Assembly (NCBI RefSeq): GCF_001436455.1
Contig: NZ_AYYU01000001.1
Location: 4,243 to 68,242 of the forward strand
Length of the DNA: 64,000 nucleotides
Reading direction: 5' to 3'
From: Lactobacillus jensenii DSM 20557
GTDB taxonomy: Bacteria > Bacillota > Bacilli > Lactobacillales > Lactobacillaceae
Position 1 is the first letter of the stretch. Each line of letters starts with the position of its first letter. The notes under the pieces were generated by a model. That model was not told the origin of the DNA and made no database searches. It saw nothing but the letters and a program-made list of their open reading frames with translations. This document shows, one piece after another, positions 1 through 10,335 of the stretch. The translations under genes were made by a program, and so were the position numbers.

Positions 1-3
1 ATC

Positions 4-537
4 TTATCTTTGCTCAATTAAATTCTTGATTGCTTCATCACCCATTTTTTCATTTTGTTTAATCAAAATTCCGGCACAAGCTTCACTGTCACTTAAAGCA
101 TTATGGTGATGCCAGAGTTCAACATCCAATGCTTCAGAAACAGTATTAAGTTTATGATTTGGCAAATCAGGTTCAAATAAGCGACTGGTTTTTAAGGTAT
201 CAATCACTAGGTAATGTGGCTCTGCGATGTCATATCTGGCTAATGACATTTTTAAAACATTGGCATCAAATTTGGCGTTATGAGCCGCAACAAGCATGCC
301 TGGCTGGTATAAATCTTTTATTTTGGGCCAAACTTCTGCCATTGTAGGAGCATCTTTTACGTCGCTGGGTGTGATTTGATGAACACTAATGTTGCGCCCA
401 TCAAAAGGCATTTGTGGATTGATTACCGTATAAAAGCGATCTGCTATTTTGTTGTTTCTAACCATTACTAAGGCTAGTGAACATGCACTTTCAGGATGAC
501 GATTGGCGGTTTCAAAGTCCATAGCAATAAAATTCAT
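4..537 (-). CDS. DnaQ-like 3'-5' exonuclease (DEDDh family)
   Basis: Probable single-domain 3'-5' DNA/RNA exonuclease of the DnaQ superfamily. All three motifs are visible: ExoI as DFETAN with D7 and E9, ExoII in AHNAKFDANVL, and ExoIII in HHNALSDSEA with the H-x4-D spacing of DEDDh enzymes. At about 177 residues it is a stand-alone exonuclease, not part of PolC. I start it at the ATG at 537, because AAGGAG lies 9 bases upstream; an in-frame ATG at 564 has no such site. The stop is at the window edge. The role (repair, or trimming in recombination) is inferred from the family only. Confidence 0.85.
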   Translation of the reverse strand: MNFIAMDFETANRHPESACSLALVMVRNNKIADRFYTVINPQMPFDGRNISVHQITPSDVKDAPTMAEVWPKIKDLYQPGMLVAAHNAKFDANVLKMSLARYDIAEPHYLVIDTLKTSRLFEPDLPNHKLNTVSEALDVELWHHHNALSDSEACAGILIKQNEKMGDEAIKNLIEQR

Positions 538-564
538 CTTAAAATTCTCCTTAAATGTAAACAA

Positions 565-580
565 TTTCAGTATAGCATAC
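565..580 (-). promoter_or_regulatory. putative extended -10 promoter of the exonuclease gene
   Basis: Read on the minus strand, the sequence is TGCTATACT, an extended -10 (TG-n-TATACT), about 32 bases before the exonuclease start. I see no good -35. The site lies in a small near-palindrome (AGTATAGCATACT) in the divergent gap shared with murB. Confidence 0.35.
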
Positions 581-641
581 TACTGCGTAATAACGCGCTT
601 TGCGGTAAAATAAAAAGGATGAAAAAATTGGAGGCTCCTAA

Positions 642-1553
642 ATGAAAATAGATTCTTTAATTAAGCAAAATTATAATATTTCAAAGCAGATACCTTTGAG
701 TCGGTATACTTTTACTAAAACCGGTGGAGAGGCAGAATATTTGGCTTTTCCAAAGAATCTGGAGCAGCTGCAGATGCTAGTTGCTGCAGCAAATGAAGAT
801 GGCTTAGATATTACTGTTATTGGTAATGCATCAAATTTAATCATATCTGATAAAGGGATTGCTGGTTTAGTAATTATTTTAACAGATATGAATGAAATTA
901 AGCTTGATGGAGATACAGTTGAAGCACAAGCTGGTGCAACAATTGTTAAAACAGCTTTTTTTGCTGCTAATCATGGACTATCAGGTTTAGAATTCGCTGC
1001 TGGAATTCCTGGTAGTGTTGGTGGAGCAGTCTTTATGAATGCTGGAGCATATGGTGGAGAAAGTGAGCAGGCAATTTCTGAAGTTACCGTTTTAACTAGA
1101 TCAGGTGAAATTAAGCATTATAGCCATGATGAAATGCATTTTAGTTATCGCCATTCATTGGTTCAGGAAACTGGAGATATTGTAGTTAGTGCTCGCTTTA
1201 AGCTGGAACAAGGTGATAAGCTTAAGATTTTGGATGAAATGAATTATCTCAATGCCTTAAGAGCATATAAGCAACCACTTGAATATCCATCTTGTGGGAG
1301 TGTCTTTAAACGTCCAACAGGTCATTTTGTCGGCCCAATGTTGATTAAGGCTGGTTTGCAAGGAAAGCAAATTGGTGGAGCACAAGTATCAACTAAGCAT
1401 GCAGGATTTATTGTTAACAAGGGCGGGGCAACAGCTACAGATTATTTAAATCTGATTCATTACATTCAAAAAACAATTAAAGAGCAACGCGGAATTGATT
1501 TGCATACTGAAGTTAGAATAATTGGTCGTGATATTGAGGGGGAGAGTAAGTGA
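642..1553 (+). CDS. murB: UDP-N-acetylenolpyruvoylglucosamine reductase
   Basis: MurB reduces the enolpyruvyl ether of UDP-GlcNAc to UDP-MurNAc with NADPH and FAD, an early cytoplasmic step of peptidoglycan synthesis. The FAD-binding PCMH fold shows as [12 protein letters not shown] and [19 protein letters not shown]. Catalytic positions are present: the Arg in SYRHS, the Ser in CGSVFKRP and the Glu in HTEVRIIG. At 303 residues it fits the short type II MurB of Firmicutes. A GGAGG precedes the ATG. Its stop overlaps the GTG of potA by 4 bases, so the two are probably cotranscribed, an arrangement common in lactobacilli. Confidence 0.95.
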   Translation: MKIDSLIKQNYNISKQIPLSRYTFTKTGGEAEYLAFPKNLEQLQMLVAAANEDGLDITVIGNASNLIISDKGIAGLVIILTDMNEIKLDGDTVEAQAGATIVKTAFFAANHGLSGLEFAAGIPGSVGGAVFMNAGAYGGESEQAISEVTVLTRSGEIKHYSHDEMHFSYRHSLVQETGDIVVSARFKLEQGDKLKILDEMNYLNALRAYKQPLEYPSCGSVFKRPTGHFVGPMLIKAGLQGKQIGGAQVSTKHAGFIVNKGGATATDYLNLIHYIQKTIKEQRGIDLHTEVRIIGRDIEGESK

Positions 1554-2650
1554 ACATCATTGAATTAAAGAATGTAACTAAGCGTTATGATGATGGCTTT
1601 GTGGCTTTAAAAGATATTAACTTAGAGATTGAATCGGGTAAATTTTATTCTTTGCTTGGTCCAAGTGGTAGTGGAAAAACAACCATTTTAAGAATTATTG
1701 CGGGTTTTACAGAGGCTACTAGTGGTCAAATTTTGTTTGATGGTCAAGATATTACTAATTTAGATGCTTCTAAAAGACATTTAAATACCGTCTTTCAAAA
1801 TTATGCCTTGTTTCCACATTTAGATGTCTACGAAAATGTTGCTTTTGCTTTAAAGCTAAAAAAACGACCAGAATCTGAAATTAAACAAGCTGTTAAAGAG
1901 GCGTTGCATACTGTTCGCCTAGATGGGTATGCTAATCGTGAAATATCTGAATTGTCGGGTGGGCAGCAACAAAGGGTTGCTATTGCCCGGGCAATTATTA
2001 ATAAACCCAAAGTTCTATTACTCGATGAATCCTTGTCTGCCTTAGATAAGCGTCTGCGTAAAGAAATGCAGTTTGAATTGCGGGCTATTCAAAAGAAGCT
2101 GGGAATTACTTTTATATTTGTTACTCATGATCAAGAAGAAGCTTTAGCAATGAGTGATGAAATCTTCGTTTTAAACGAGGGCAAAATTCAACAATCTGGT
2201 ACACCAGTAGATATTTATGATGAGCCAGTTAATGATTTTGTAGCACGCTTTATTGGAGATTCTAATATTGTTCCTGGACGGATGGTTCAAGATTATGAAG
2301 TAGAGTTTGTTAATAAGCATTTTGAATGTGCTGATGCTGGTATCAATCCGAGAGAAAAAGTTGAAGTGGTTTTAAGACCAGAAGACTTGGATATTGTAGA
2401 ACCTGATAAGGGAAAATTATTAGTTACAGTTGAAAGTCAGCTATTTTTAGGTGATCACTTTGAAATTAAGGCTCATGATGCTGATGAAAATGAGTGGCTA
2501 ATTCATTCAACTAATCCAACTGAAGTTGGAAAAGAAGTAGGCATTTTCTTCGACCCAGAAGATATCCATGTTATGCGATTTGGTGAAAGTGAAGAAGAAT
2601 TTGATGCACGATTAGAAAAATACGAAGGTGAGGATGATAATGAAGAATAA
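1550..2650 (+). CDS. potA: spermidine/putrescine ABC transporter, ATPase
   Basis: ATP-hydrolysing subunit of a PotABCD polyamine importer. It has Walker [10 protein letters not shown], signature [14 protein letters not shown], Walker [13 protein letters not shown] and the switch His in [11 protein letters not shown]-terminal TOBE-like regulatory domain follows from about residue 240, ending in an acidic tail. Translation begins at a GTG whose last bases form the murB stop (GTGA overlap). The order potA-B-C-D is complete and tightly coupled here. Confidence 0.95.
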   Translation: MNIIELKNVTKRYDDGFVALKDINLEIESGKFYSLLGPSGSGKTTILRIIAGFTEATSGQILFDGQDITNLDASKRHLNTVFQNYALFPHLDVYENVAFALKLKKRPESEIKQAVKEALHTVRLDGYANREISELSGGQQQRVAIARAIINKPKVLLLDESLSALDKRLRKEMQFELRAIQKKLGITFIFVTHDQEEALAMSDEIFVLNEGKIQQSGTPVDIYDEPVNDFVARFIGDSNIVPGRMVQDYEVEFVNKHFECADAGINPREKVEVVLRPEDLDIVEPDKGKLLVTVESQLFLGDHFEIKAHDADENEWLIHSTNPTEVGKEVGIFFDPEDIHVMRFGESEEEFDARLEKYEGEDDNEE

Positions 2651-3452
2651 ACATTGGTTCTTTTTATTACCTTACAGTCTTTGGATTGGCTTATTTGTTG
2701 TTCTGCCGTTATTGCTGATTTTTTGGACTTCATTAACTGGTAATGGTTCAATTAGTTTAGAAAATTTTAGCAACTTCTTTACAAATGCTACTTTTTTGAG
2801 AATGACACTAAATTCATTTTGGTATGCATTACTTATTACTCTATTTACTTTGTTAGTATCATATCCAGTAGCTTATATTTTAACTAAACTAAAAAATCAA
2901 CAATTTTGGTTACTTTTGATAATTTTGCCAACTTGGATTAATTTGCTTTTAAAAGCCTATGCATTTATTGGGATTTTTGGTAAGAGTGGATTAGTAAATA
3001 ACTTCTTGCATCTATTTGGAATTGGTCCGGTAAATATTTTGTTTACCAATTTTGCCTTTATTTTTGTAGCAACTTACATCGAAATTCCTTTTATGATTTT
3101 ACCCATATATAATGCGATCAAGGAAATTGATCCTGCGTTGATAAATGCAGCTAATGACTTGGGTGCAAGTAAGTGGCAGAGTTTTCGTTATATAATTTGG
3201 CCATTATCACTTCCTGGTGTTGAAAGTGGTGTTCAAGCAATTTTTATTCCATCATTATCACTTTTCATGTTGACTAGATTAATTGGTGGTAACCGAGTTA
3301 TTACATTGGGAACTGCGATTGAGGAATACTTTACAACAACAATGAACTGGAGTATGGGTTCAACTATCGGTGTAATACTGATTGTAATGATGGTAGCTGT
3401 AATGGTTTTGACAGGAGAAAAGAATAAGCGCAAAAAGGAGGTAAAACTATGA
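2640..3452 (+). CDS. potB: spermidine/putrescine ABC transporter, permease PotB
   Basis: First permease of the polyamine importer: about six hydrophobic segments plus the cytoplasmic EAA loop that docks on PotA, seen as [12 protein letters not shown] followed by WPLSLPG. I choose ATG 2640 over GTG 2628 and ATG 2634 because AAGGTGAGG ends 6 bases before it. The start lies inside the end of potA and the gene overlaps potC by 4 bases (ATGA). Confidence 0.93.
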   Translation: MKNKHWFFLLPYSLWIGLFVVLPLLLIFWTSLTGNGSISLENFSNFFTNATFLRMTLNSFWYALLITLFTLLVSYPVAYILTKLKNQQFWLLLIILPTWINLLLKAYAFIGIFGKSGLVNNFLHLFGIGPVNILFTNFAFIFVATYIEIPFMILPIYNAIKEIDPALINAANDLGASKWQSFRYIIWPLSLPGVESGVQAIFIPSLSLFMLTRLIGGNRVITLGTAIEEYFTTTMNWSMGSTIGVILIVMMVAVMVLTGEKNKRKKEVKL

Positions 3453-4258
3453 AAAAAGTTTGGGGAAGACTATATTTAGCTTTAGTTTTATTTATTCTTT
3501 ATTTGCCAATTTTTTATCTAATCGTTTTTTCTTTTTCAAATGGGAAAAATATGGATGTCTTTCATGGCTTCACATTAACGCACTATAAAGATTTATTTGC
3601 TGACGGTCGACTTTTAGCAATCTTCTTAGATACGATTATGTTGGCTCTACTTTCAAGCTTAATTGCAACGATTATTGGTACTATGGGGGCAATTGCAATT
3701 GATGGTACTAAGAATAAGAAGAAAAAAACGGTATTACTATCATTAAATAATGTGCTAATGGTGTCGCCTGATGTAATTATTGGGGCAAGTTTTTTAGTGT
3801 TTTTTACTGCATTAGGACTTAGTTTGGGCTTTGGCTCCGTTTTACTTAGTCATATTGCTTTTTCAATTCCAATTGTTGTCTTAATGGTATTGCCCCGCCT
3901 TAAAGAAATGGATAAGTCTTTGATTGATGCTGCTCGAGATCTTGGCGCAAATAATTGGCAGGTATACAGTAAAGTATTGATACCAGCAATTACACCAGGA
4001 ATACTATCTGGTTTGTTCATGGCTTTGACTTATTCATTAGATGATTTTGCTGTTACCTTTTTTGTAACAGGGAATGGCTTCACAACTTTATCGGTAGAAA
4101 TATATTCACGTGCACGCCAAGGAATTGATCTAGAGATTAATGCTTTATCAACTTTAATGTTTTTAATTGTTCTTGTATTAGTCGGTGGATATTATCTCTT
4201 AACTACCCGTCATAGCCATAAGGGTAATAAGCCAGAGATTGGGGGCCTTATTAAGTGA
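3449..4258 (+). CDS. potC: spermidine/putrescine ABC transporter, permease PotC
   Basis: Second permease of the polyamine importer. Six predicted membrane spans and an EAA loop, DAARDLGANNWQ then LIPAITPG, match PotC. AAAGGAGG lies just upstream of the ATG. It overlaps potD by 4 bases (GTGA), indicating translational coupling through the whole operon. Confidence 0.93.
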   Translation: MKKVWGRLYLALVLFILYLPIFYLIVFSFSNGKNMDVFHGFTLTHYKDLFADGRLLAIFLDTIMLALLSSLIATIIGTMGAIAIDGTKNKKKKTVLLSLNNVLMVSPDVIIGASFLVFFTALGLSLGFGSVLLSHIAFSIPIVVLMVLPRLKEMDKSLIDAARDLGANNWQVYSKVLIPAITPGILSGLFMALTYSLDDFAVTFFVTGNGFTTLSVEIYSRARQGIDLEINALSTLMFLIVLVLVGGYYLLTTRHSHKGNKPEIGGLIK

Positions 4259-5328
4259 AAAAATTAATTTGGGGTGCAGTAATTATTTTAGCCCTTTGTT
4301 TGGGACTTAGTTTAGCTGCCAATAAGTTAGATTCTTCATCAGCTACTTCCTCCAAAAAAACTTTGATTATATATAATTGGGGAGATTATATTGACCCAAG
4401 TTTGATTACTAAATTTGAAAAACAAACGGGTTATAAAGTCATTTATGAAACTTTTGACTCAAATGAAGCAATGTTTACCAAAGTGAAACAAGGTGGGACG
4501 AGCTATGACTTGGCAGTTCCATCAGACTATATGATTACTAAGATGAAAAAAGCCAATTTACTGGATAAGATAGATACAAATAAGCTATCTAACTTTAAAA
4601 ATCTTAATCCGCAGTTTTTACATCAGTCTTTTGATAAGCATAATCAATATTCTATTCCTTATTTCTGGGGAACTTTAGGTATTATCTATAATGATAAGTA
4701 TGTTAAATCTGATGAGGTTCAGCACTGGAATGATTTGTGGAATCCAAAATGGAAAAATAAAATTTTATTAGTTGATTCGGCCCGTGATATTATGGGATTC
4801 TCGTTAGTTTCACTAGGTTATTCGATGAATACGACCAATTCAGTTGAATTAAAACTAGCCAAAACTAAGTTAGATAGTTTAGGAACAAATGTTAAAGCAA
4901 TAATTTCTGATGAAATTAAAATGTACATGATTCAAAATGAAGCCGCTCTTGCTGTTACTTGGTCTGGTGAAGCAAGTGAGATGTTAGATAATAATTCCCA
5001 TCTTCATTATGTAGTTCCTGAAGAAGGCTCTAATTTATGGTTTGATAATATGGTCATTCCTAAAACTGCTAAAAATAAAAAAGCTGCTTATGCATTTATT
5101 AATTTCATGTTAGATGCCCAAAATGCTACTCAAAATGCAGAATATGTGGGATATGCAACGCCAAACAAGGCAGCGATGAAGTATTTGCCAAAATCTATTC
5201 GGGATGACAAGCAATTTTATCCAGATAAAAACACCATTAATCATTTACAAGTTTATAAGGACTTACCTCCTAAAAAAGTGCAAGAATATAATGATTTATT
5301 CTTAGAATTTAAGATGTATTCTCGCTAA
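4255..5328 (+). CDS. potD: spermidine/putrescine ABC transporter, substrate-binding protein
   Basis: Extracellular polyamine-binding component. After a hydrophobic N-terminus of about 22 residues the mature part shows the PotD-type stretch LIIYNWGDYIDPSLI, then the two-lobe binding fold (IPYFWGTLGI, WSGEASEM, LWFDNMVIPKTA). Start is GTG inside the potC end. The signal region has one Cys in the context ILALC, which is not a canonical lipobox, so membrane attachment by lipidation is uncertain. No terminator follows before cdaA. Confidence 0.93.
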   Translation: MKKLIWGAVIILALCLGLSLAANKLDSSSATSSKKTLIIYNWGDYIDPSLITKFEKQTGYKVIYETFDSNEAMFTKVKQGGTSYDLAVPSDYMITKMKKANLLDKIDTNKLSNFKNLNPQFLHQSFDKHNQYSIPYFWGTLGIIYNDKYVKSDEVQHWNDLWNPKWKNKILLVDSARDIMGFSLVSLGYSMNTTNSVELKLAKTKLDSLGTNVKAIISDEIKMYMIQNEAALAVTWSGEASEMLDNNSHLHYVVPEEGSNLWFDNMVIPKTAKNKKAAYAFINFMLDAQNATQNAEYVGYATPNKAAMKYLPKSIRDDKQFYPDKNTINHLQVYKDLPPKKVQEYNDLFLEFKMYSR

Positions 5329-5333
5329 AAAGG

Positions 5334-5339
5334 TATAAT
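5334..5339 (+). promoter_or_regulatory. possible -10 box upstream of cdaA
   Basis: A perfect TATAAT lies just after the potD stop, 25 bases before the cdaA start. No TTGACA-like box sits at the expected distance, so this is only a candidate internal promoter for cdaA-cdaR-glmM. Confidence 0.3.
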
Positions 5340-5364
5340 AAAATTTAATGATAGGAGGGTTTAA

Positions 5365-6207
5365 ATGTCTTTTAATTTTACTAATTTCTTTACTTGGCAG
5401 AATTTATCAATTCTAATAGATATTTTAGTAGTTTGGTATATTTTGTATTTATTGTTAATGCTTATTAAGGGAACAAAAGCAGTTCAGCTAGCAAAAGGAT
5501 TAGTCATCATATGGGTGGCTAGACAAGTTGCTGGATGGATTGGCCTTAATACTTTTGCATATATTGTTGATCAACTCCTATCTTGGTCGGTTATTGGGGT
5601 TATAGTCATTTTCCAACCGGAAATTCGGCGTGGACTTGAACATCTGGGAAGAATGCCATTTTTTAATGGTAATGCCAAAACAGAACGACAAATGTCTGAA
5701 AAATTTGTCGCTGAACTAGATAAGGCGATTCAATATATGAGTAAAAGACGTATTGGGGCTTTGATAACAATTCAACGTAATACAGGTCTTGATGATTATA
5801 TTGAAACAGGAATAGGATTAGATGCAGAAGTTACAGGTGCATTATTAATTAATATTTTTATTCCTAATACCCCACTTCATGATGGAGCAGTTATTATTAG
5901 AAATGGTCGAATCGCTGTTGCTGCGGCTTATTTACCATTATCAGATAATAGTATGATTCCTAAAAAATTAGGTACACGGCACCGTGCTGCTGTCGGAATT
6001 TCTGAAGTTACCGATGCGATAACTATTGTAGTTTCTGAAGAGACAGGTGGAGTTACAATTACTAAAAATAGTCAATTTATGTTAGACATGACTAGAGACG
6101 AATATATGAAGTATTTAACTAGTGAGTTGGTACCTCAAGATGAGGTAAAGCAGACACTTTTCCAAAAAGTATTAGGTAGATTATGGAATTGGGGTGCAGA
6201 CCGATGA
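5365..6207 (+). CDS. cdaA: membrane diadenylate cyclase CdaA (c-di-AMP synthase)
   Basis: Makes cyclic di-AMP from two ATP at the membrane. Three hydrophobic segments in the first ~85 residues are followed by a DAC (DisA_N) domain with both signature motifs, LHDGAVII and GTRHRAAVG. Length 280 fits CdaA. AGGAGGG precedes the ATG. It overlaps its regulator cdaR by 4 bases and is followed by glmM, the standard c-di-AMP cluster of Firmicutes, which ties the second messenger to cell-wall precursor supply. Confidence 0.96.
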   Translation: MSFNFTNFFTWQNLSILIDILVVWYILYLLLMLIKGTKAVQLAKGLVIIWVARQVAGWIGLNTFAYIVDQLLSWSVIGVIVIFQPEIRRGLEHLGRMPFFNGNAKTERQMSEKFVAELDKAIQYMSKRRIGALITIQRNTGLDDYIETGIGLDAEVTGALLINIFIPNTPLHDGAVIIRNGRIAVAAAYLPLSDNSMIPKKLGTRHRAAVGISEVTDAITIVVSEETGGVTITKNSQFMLDMTRDEYMKYLTSELVPQDEVKQTLFQKVLGRLWNWGADR

Positions 6208-7172
6208 ACAAATTCTTCGATAAACCTTGGTTTTATAAGATAATTGCCTTACTTGCTGCAACTTTATTAGTAATCTATATTGATACAACTCAACATGGTT
6301 ATTTCACTCAAGGAGAGCAAACAACCAGTCAACAAACTGCAACTAAAAAAGTTACAATTAGTGTTCCGTTACAGGTGTCCGTAAATACAGATCGCTATTA
6401 TGTAACTGGCTATCCTGAAAAAGTTAAGATGACATTGTCTGGTGCCAGTGCTTTGGTTACATCAACACAAAATACTCAAAATTTCCGAGTGTACATTGAT
6501 TTAACTAAATTAAGTGTAGGTAAACATACAATTAAAGTTAAAGTAACAAATTTGAATAAGCAATTAGCTTACTCAATTAATCCGAAAAAAATAACAGTTA
6601 ATATTCAAAGACGAAAATCTCGTTCGCTTCCTGTTCAAATAGAGTATAATAAAAATGTTGTGCCGGATGCATATACAATTGGAACCGCAAAAGCAGATCC
6701 TTCAGTAGTTAGTGTTACTGGTGCAAAAAGTGAAGTAAACCAAATTAACAAGATTATTGCCAAAGTCGTTTTGCCAACTAATACAACAAAAACTTTTGAA
6801 CAACAAGTTATGTTAGTGGCAGAAGATAAGAAGGGTTCACAGCTAAATGTTGTTATTAATCCTTTAGCAGTAAATGTAAAGATTCCTATTACATTACCGA
6901 AAAAGACTGTTAAAATTAAGCTAAACCCGAAGAATGAATCTAGTGATAAGGTTTATTCATTGACTGCGGAAACCACTAGTGTGACTATTTATGGCAAGAG
7001 CAGTGCTTTGAAGAAGATTAAGGAACTTGACACAGATGTTGACTTGAAGAATGTTTCTAGTTCACAGACTAAAAAGATAAAGCTAAAATTGCCTAATGGG
7101 GTAATTAAGGCAAGCGAAGATGTAGTAGCTGTGAGGATAACAGTTGCCAATTCAACACAGTCAGGTTCATAA
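6204..7172 (+). CDS. cdaR: CdaA regulatory protein CdaR (YbbR domains)
   Basis: Extracytoplasmic regulator of CdaA. It has one N-terminal membrane segment (ALLAATLLVIYID) and then three or four YbbR repeats, recognisable by recurring V-x-V/I-x-I beta strands and SLPVQIEYN. I start it at ATG 6204, which overlaps the cdaA stop; an upstream in-frame start at 6183 lies within cdaA. Family knowledge: CdaR binds CdaA and modulates its activity. Confidence 0.93.
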   Translation: MNKFFDKPWFYKIIALLAATLLVIYIDTTQHGYFTQGEQTTSQQTATKKVTISVPLQVSVNTDRYYVTGYPEKVKMTLSGASALVTSTQNTQNFRVYIDLTKLSVGKHTIKVKVTNLNKQLAYSINPKKITVNIQRRKSRSLPVQIEYNKNVVPDAYTIGTAKADPSVVSVTGAKSEVNQINKIIAKVVLPTNTTKTFEQQVMLVAEDKKGSQLNVVINPLAVNVKIPITLPKKTVKIKLNPKNESSDKVYSLTAETTSVTIYGKSSALKKIKELDTDVDLKNVSSSQTKKIKLKLPNGVIKASEDVVAVRITVANSTQSGS

Positions 7173-7190
7173 GAAAGGTAGTTTATTGTA

Positions 7191-8543
7191 ATGTTAAAAT
7201 ATTTTGGTACTGATGGCGTTCGTGGAATTGCTAATGAAGTTTTGACTCCTGAAATGGCTTTTAAGTTAGGACGTATGGGTGGTTATGTTTTAACTAAACA
7301 CAAGAAAGATGGCGAAAAAGCAAAGGTTTTAGTTTCTAGAGATACTCGTATTTCTGGACAAATGCTTGAATATGCACTTATTTCAGGACTTTTGTCAGTA
7401 GGAATTGAAGTATTGGAATTGGGGGTTATTACCACTCCAGGATTGTCATACTTAGTTCGTGCTCAAGGTGCAGATGCTGGTGTTCAAATTTCAGCATCAC
7501 ATAATCCGGTTCAAGACAATGGTATTAAGTTCTTTGGTAGTGATGGTCTTAAATTATCTGATTCTAAAGAAGAAGAAATTGAACAATTAATTGATGCCCC
7601 AGAAGATACTTTACCTCGCCCATCAGCATTAGGTTTAGGTACAGTAACTGATTATCATGAAGGTGCATCAAAGTACTTACAATTTATTGAACAAACTATT
7701 CCAGAAGATTTAGATGGTATTAAAGTTGTGGTTGATGGCGCAAATGGGGCTTCAAGTCATTTGATTTCACGTTTGTTTGCTGATTTAAACATTGATTTTA
7801 CTACTATTGCAACTCATCCAGATGGCTTAAACATTAATGACCATGTAGGTGCAACTCATACTAAGAAGTTACAAGAAGAAGTTGTTAAGCAAGGTGCTGA
7901 TCTTGGTTTAGCCTTTGATGGCGATGCAGATAGATGTATCGCTGTTGACGAAAATGGTAACGAAGTTGATGGGGACCACATTATGTACGTAATTGGTACT
8001 TACTTAGCTGAACATGGTCGTCTTAAGAAAGATACAATTGTAACTACTGTTATGAGTAACCTTGGCTTTACAAAAGCTTTAGAGCGTGCAGGATTAAAGA
8101 ATATCCGGACTCAAGTTGGTGACCGTTATGTATCAGAAGAAATGCGTGCTAACGGTTACAATCTCGGTGGTGAACAATCTGGTCACGTTATTATCAGTGA
8201 TTACCACAATACTGGTGACGGAATGCTTACTGGACTTCACTTAATGCTTGTAATGAAGAAGACAGGCAAGAAGTTAACTGAACTTTTGAAGGACTTCAAA
8301 GAATACCCACAACGCTTAATCAATGTTCCAGTTAAGGACAAGAAGGCATGGAAGCAAAATGAAAAGGTAATGGCTGTTATTAAAGAAGTAGAAGATGAAA
8401 TGAATGGTGATGGTCGTGTTCTTGTAAGACCATCAGGTACACAAGAATTACTTCGGGTAATGGCTGAAGGCCCAACTCAAGAACAAACTGATGCTTATGT
8501 AAATAAGATTGTTGAAGTTGTAAAAGCTGAAATGGGCGAATAA
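7191..8543 (+). CDS. glmM: phosphoglucosamine mutase
   Basis: Interconverts glucosamine-6-P and glucosamine-1-P on the way to UDP-GlcNAc. The phosphoserine loop [17 protein letters not shown] has its catalytic Ser near residue 103. The Mg site FDGDADR, the sugar loop GGEQSGH and the phosphate loop [12 protein letters not shown] are all intact. 450 residues is the normal family length. In related bacteria GlmM binds CdaA and lowers its activity. A strong terminator follows. Confidence 0.97.
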   Translation: MLKYFGTDGVRGIANEVLTPEMAFKLGRMGGYVLTKHKKDGEKAKVLVSRDTRISGQMLEYALISGLLSVGIEVLELGVITTPGLSYLVRAQGADAGVQISASHNPVQDNGIKFFGSDGLKLSDSKEEEIEQLIDAPEDTLPRPSALGLGTVTDYHEGASKYLQFIEQTIPEDLDGIKVVVDGANGASSHLISRLFADLNIDFTTIATHPDGLNINDHVGATHTKKLQEEVVKQGADLGLAFDGDADRCIAVDENGNEVDGDHIMYVIGTYLAEHGRLKKDTIVTTVMSNLGFTKALERAGLKNIRTQVGDRYVSEEMRANGYNLGGEQSGHVIISDYHNTGDGMLTGLHLMLVMKKTGKKLTELLKDFKEYPQRLINVPVKDKKAWKQNEKVMAVIKEVEDEMNGDGRVLVRPSGTQELLRVMAEGPTQEQTDAYVNKIVEVVKAEMGE

Positions 8544-8561
8544 TTTCATTAATTGATGGAT

Positions 8562-8590
8562 AAAAAGACTGCAGATAGCAGTCTTTTTTT
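8562..8590 (+). terminator. intrinsic terminator after glmM
   Basis: GACTGC-AGATA-GCAGTC stem preceded by five A and followed by seven T; the outer A/T pairs extend the stem. Confidence 0.85.
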
Positions 8591-8636
8591 GTACAATAAA
8601 ATATATATTTTAGAAAGTAATTTTGGGAGGACTAAA

Positions 8637-9446
8637 ATGACAATAAAAATGCTTGCTGTTGACTTAGATGGTACTCTGTTGACGTCACATAATACAATTG
8701 CTGCTGAAACGCAAAGAATGCTTACTTTAGCAAGAAAACAAGGATTAAAAGTTGTTTTAGCTTCTGGACGACCACTATCAGGTATTTTGCCATATGCAGC
8801 ACAATTAGGACTTGAAGGGGATCAACAATTCGCGACTGTTTTTAATGGTGGGGTTGCTCAATCTTATAGTGGAAAAGTTCTTTTTAGTCATGAACAAAAT
8901 TTGCATGATGTTGAAACGATGAAACATTTACAGAGATTAGCTCATGTCAATATGCACTTTGAAACAACTGAAGCTTTTTATACTTTTGATCGGATAATTA
9001 ATGTTCAGATGGGGATTAATGCAAGTACCACAAATAATGAAATCCATGTTTGTGATTTGAAAGATTTGAAAAAAGATTTTACTTATATTAAATGTGAATT
9101 TACAGGTTCTGTAGATGAAATCGCACGTTTTAGAAATCGTTTGCCAGATTGGGTATTTGATCAATATAATGTTGTTAGAAGTGCTGAAACTATTGTTGAA
9201 TTTAATAATCCAGCAGCTTCAAAAGGCCTAGCATTAGCTGAATTAGCAAGCCGGCTGGGCTTTGAAGAAGATGAAGTAATGATTTTTGGAGATGAAGGTA
9301 ATGATATCTCAATGTTTTCAAACCCAAATTTCAAAAAAATTGCGATGGGTAATGCAATTGATGAAATAAAGAATTTAGCTGATTATGTTACTGACGACAA
9401 TAACCACAATGGAATTGCCAAAGCACTTAAAAAATTTGTTTTGTGA
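8637..9446 (+). CDS. Cof-type HAD-superfamily phosphatase (first copy)
   Basis: Cytoplasmic HAD IIB hydrolase, probably acting on sugar phosphates or flavin phosphates. Motif I is DLDGTLLTS, motif II is the Ser in ASGRPL, motif III is the Lys in ASKG and motif IV is GDEGNDISMF. The start at 8637 has TGGGAGG upstream; the frame is open back to 8553 but that part lies in the glmM terminator. A paralogue follows after 8 bases, and the two share motif spacing, so a tandem duplication is likely. The substrate cannot be predicted. Confidence 0.9.
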   Translation: MTIKMLAVDLDGTLLTSHNTIAAETQRMLTLARKQGLKVVLASGRPLSGILPYAAQLGLEGDQQFATVFNGGVAQSYSGKVLFSHEQNLHDVETMKHLQRLAHVNMHFETTEAFYTFDRIINVQMGINASTTNNEIHVCDLKDLKKDFTYIKCEFTGSVDEIARFRNRLPDWVFDQYNVVRSAETIVEFNNPAASKGLALAELASRLGFEEDEVMIFGDEGNDISMFSNPNFKKIAMGNAIDEIKNLADYVTDDNNHNGIAKALKKFVL

Positions 9447-9454
9447 GGATAGAA

Positions 9455-10288
9455 ATGGCAATAAAAATGATTGCAACTGATCTGGATGGAACATTGCTAA
9501 CTTCAGATCATAGAATAAGTCCAAAAACTAAAAAAGCTTTACAGCGTGCAGATAAAATGGGAATAAAAGTTGTTCCTGCTTCAGGTCGACCATTACCAGG
9601 AGTTCTTCCATATTTAAAAGAACTTAATATCTCAGGACATGATAATTATGCAATTTTGTTTAATGGTGGAGTAGTACAACGCCTTACAGGGGAGAAATTA
9701 ATAAGTAATGACTTATCATATGCTGATTTGAAAGAATTTCTTCATTACCAAAAGTTAGGTAAGGTTAATTTGCATTTTATGACAGAAAATCATTACTACA
9801 CGATGGATCGGAATCTATCAATTATCATGGCTGCTGCCTCAGCACTAAATAATATGAAAATTCGGGTACGTGATTTAGAGCAAGTACCCGAAGACTTTCA
9901 CTTTATTAAAGCAGAATTCAGTGGACCGGCAAATGAAATTAAAGCCTTTAAACAAAATTTGCCTGAAGTCTTTTTTGATAAATGGAATGCTTCAAGTAGT
10001 GGCATTTCTTCACTGGGAACAGATACAATTGAAGTTAATAATTTAGTAGCCTCAAAGGGTTTGGCAATTCATCAATTAGCACATCGGTTAGGTATTCATG
10101 AAAATGAAGTGGTTGTTTTTGGTGATCAAGGTAATGATTTGTCAATGTTTGAAAATAATAACTTTTATAAAGTTGCTATGGGCAATGCCATTAGTGCTTT
10201 AAAGGAACGTGCAGATTTTGTCACTAAAGATCATGATGACGATGGGATTGCTTATGCATTAAATAAAATTTTAGCTAGCCAAGTTTAA
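9455..10288 (+). CDS. Cof-type HAD-superfamily phosphatase (second copy)
   Basis: Second HAD IIB phosphatase of the pair: DLDGTLLTS, ASGRPLPG, ASKG and GDQGNDLSMF, with a Gln in motif IV where the first copy has Glu. It starts at ATG 9455 with GTGAGGA upstream; the GTG at 9443 lies within the end of the first copy. Cotranscription with the first copy is likely, and a terminator follows directly. Confidence 0.9.
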   Translation: MAIKMIATDLDGTLLTSDHRISPKTKKALQRADKMGIKVVPASGRPLPGVLPYLKELNISGHDNYAILFNGGVVQRLTGEKLISNDLSYADLKEFLHYQKLGKVNLHFMTENHYYTMDRNLSIIMAAASALNNMKIRVRDLEQVPEDFHFIKAEFSGPANEIKAFKQNLPEVFFDKWNASSSGISSLGTDTIEVNNLVASKGLAIHQLAHRLGIHENEVVVFGDQGNDLSMFENNNFYKVAMGNAISALKERADFVTKDHDDDGIAYALNKILASQV

Positions 10289-10303
10289 TTACTTGGCTTT
10301 TTT
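10277..10303 (+). terminator. intrinsic terminator after the HAD pair
   Basis: AGCCAAG and CTTGGCT arms around an 8-base loop, then five T. The left arm overlaps the end of the second HAD gene. The cop promoter begins immediately after. Confidence 0.8.
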
Positions 10304-10304
10304 A

Positions 10305-10333
10305 TTGACAAAAAGTAAGTATCGACTTAATAT
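10305..10333 (+). promoter_or_regulatory. promoter of the copper operon
   Basis: A perfect -35 TTGACA (10305-10310) and a -10 TAATAT (10328-10333) with 17-base spacing, directly before the cop box and 33 bases before copY. Confidence 0.7.
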
Positions 10334-10335
10334 AT

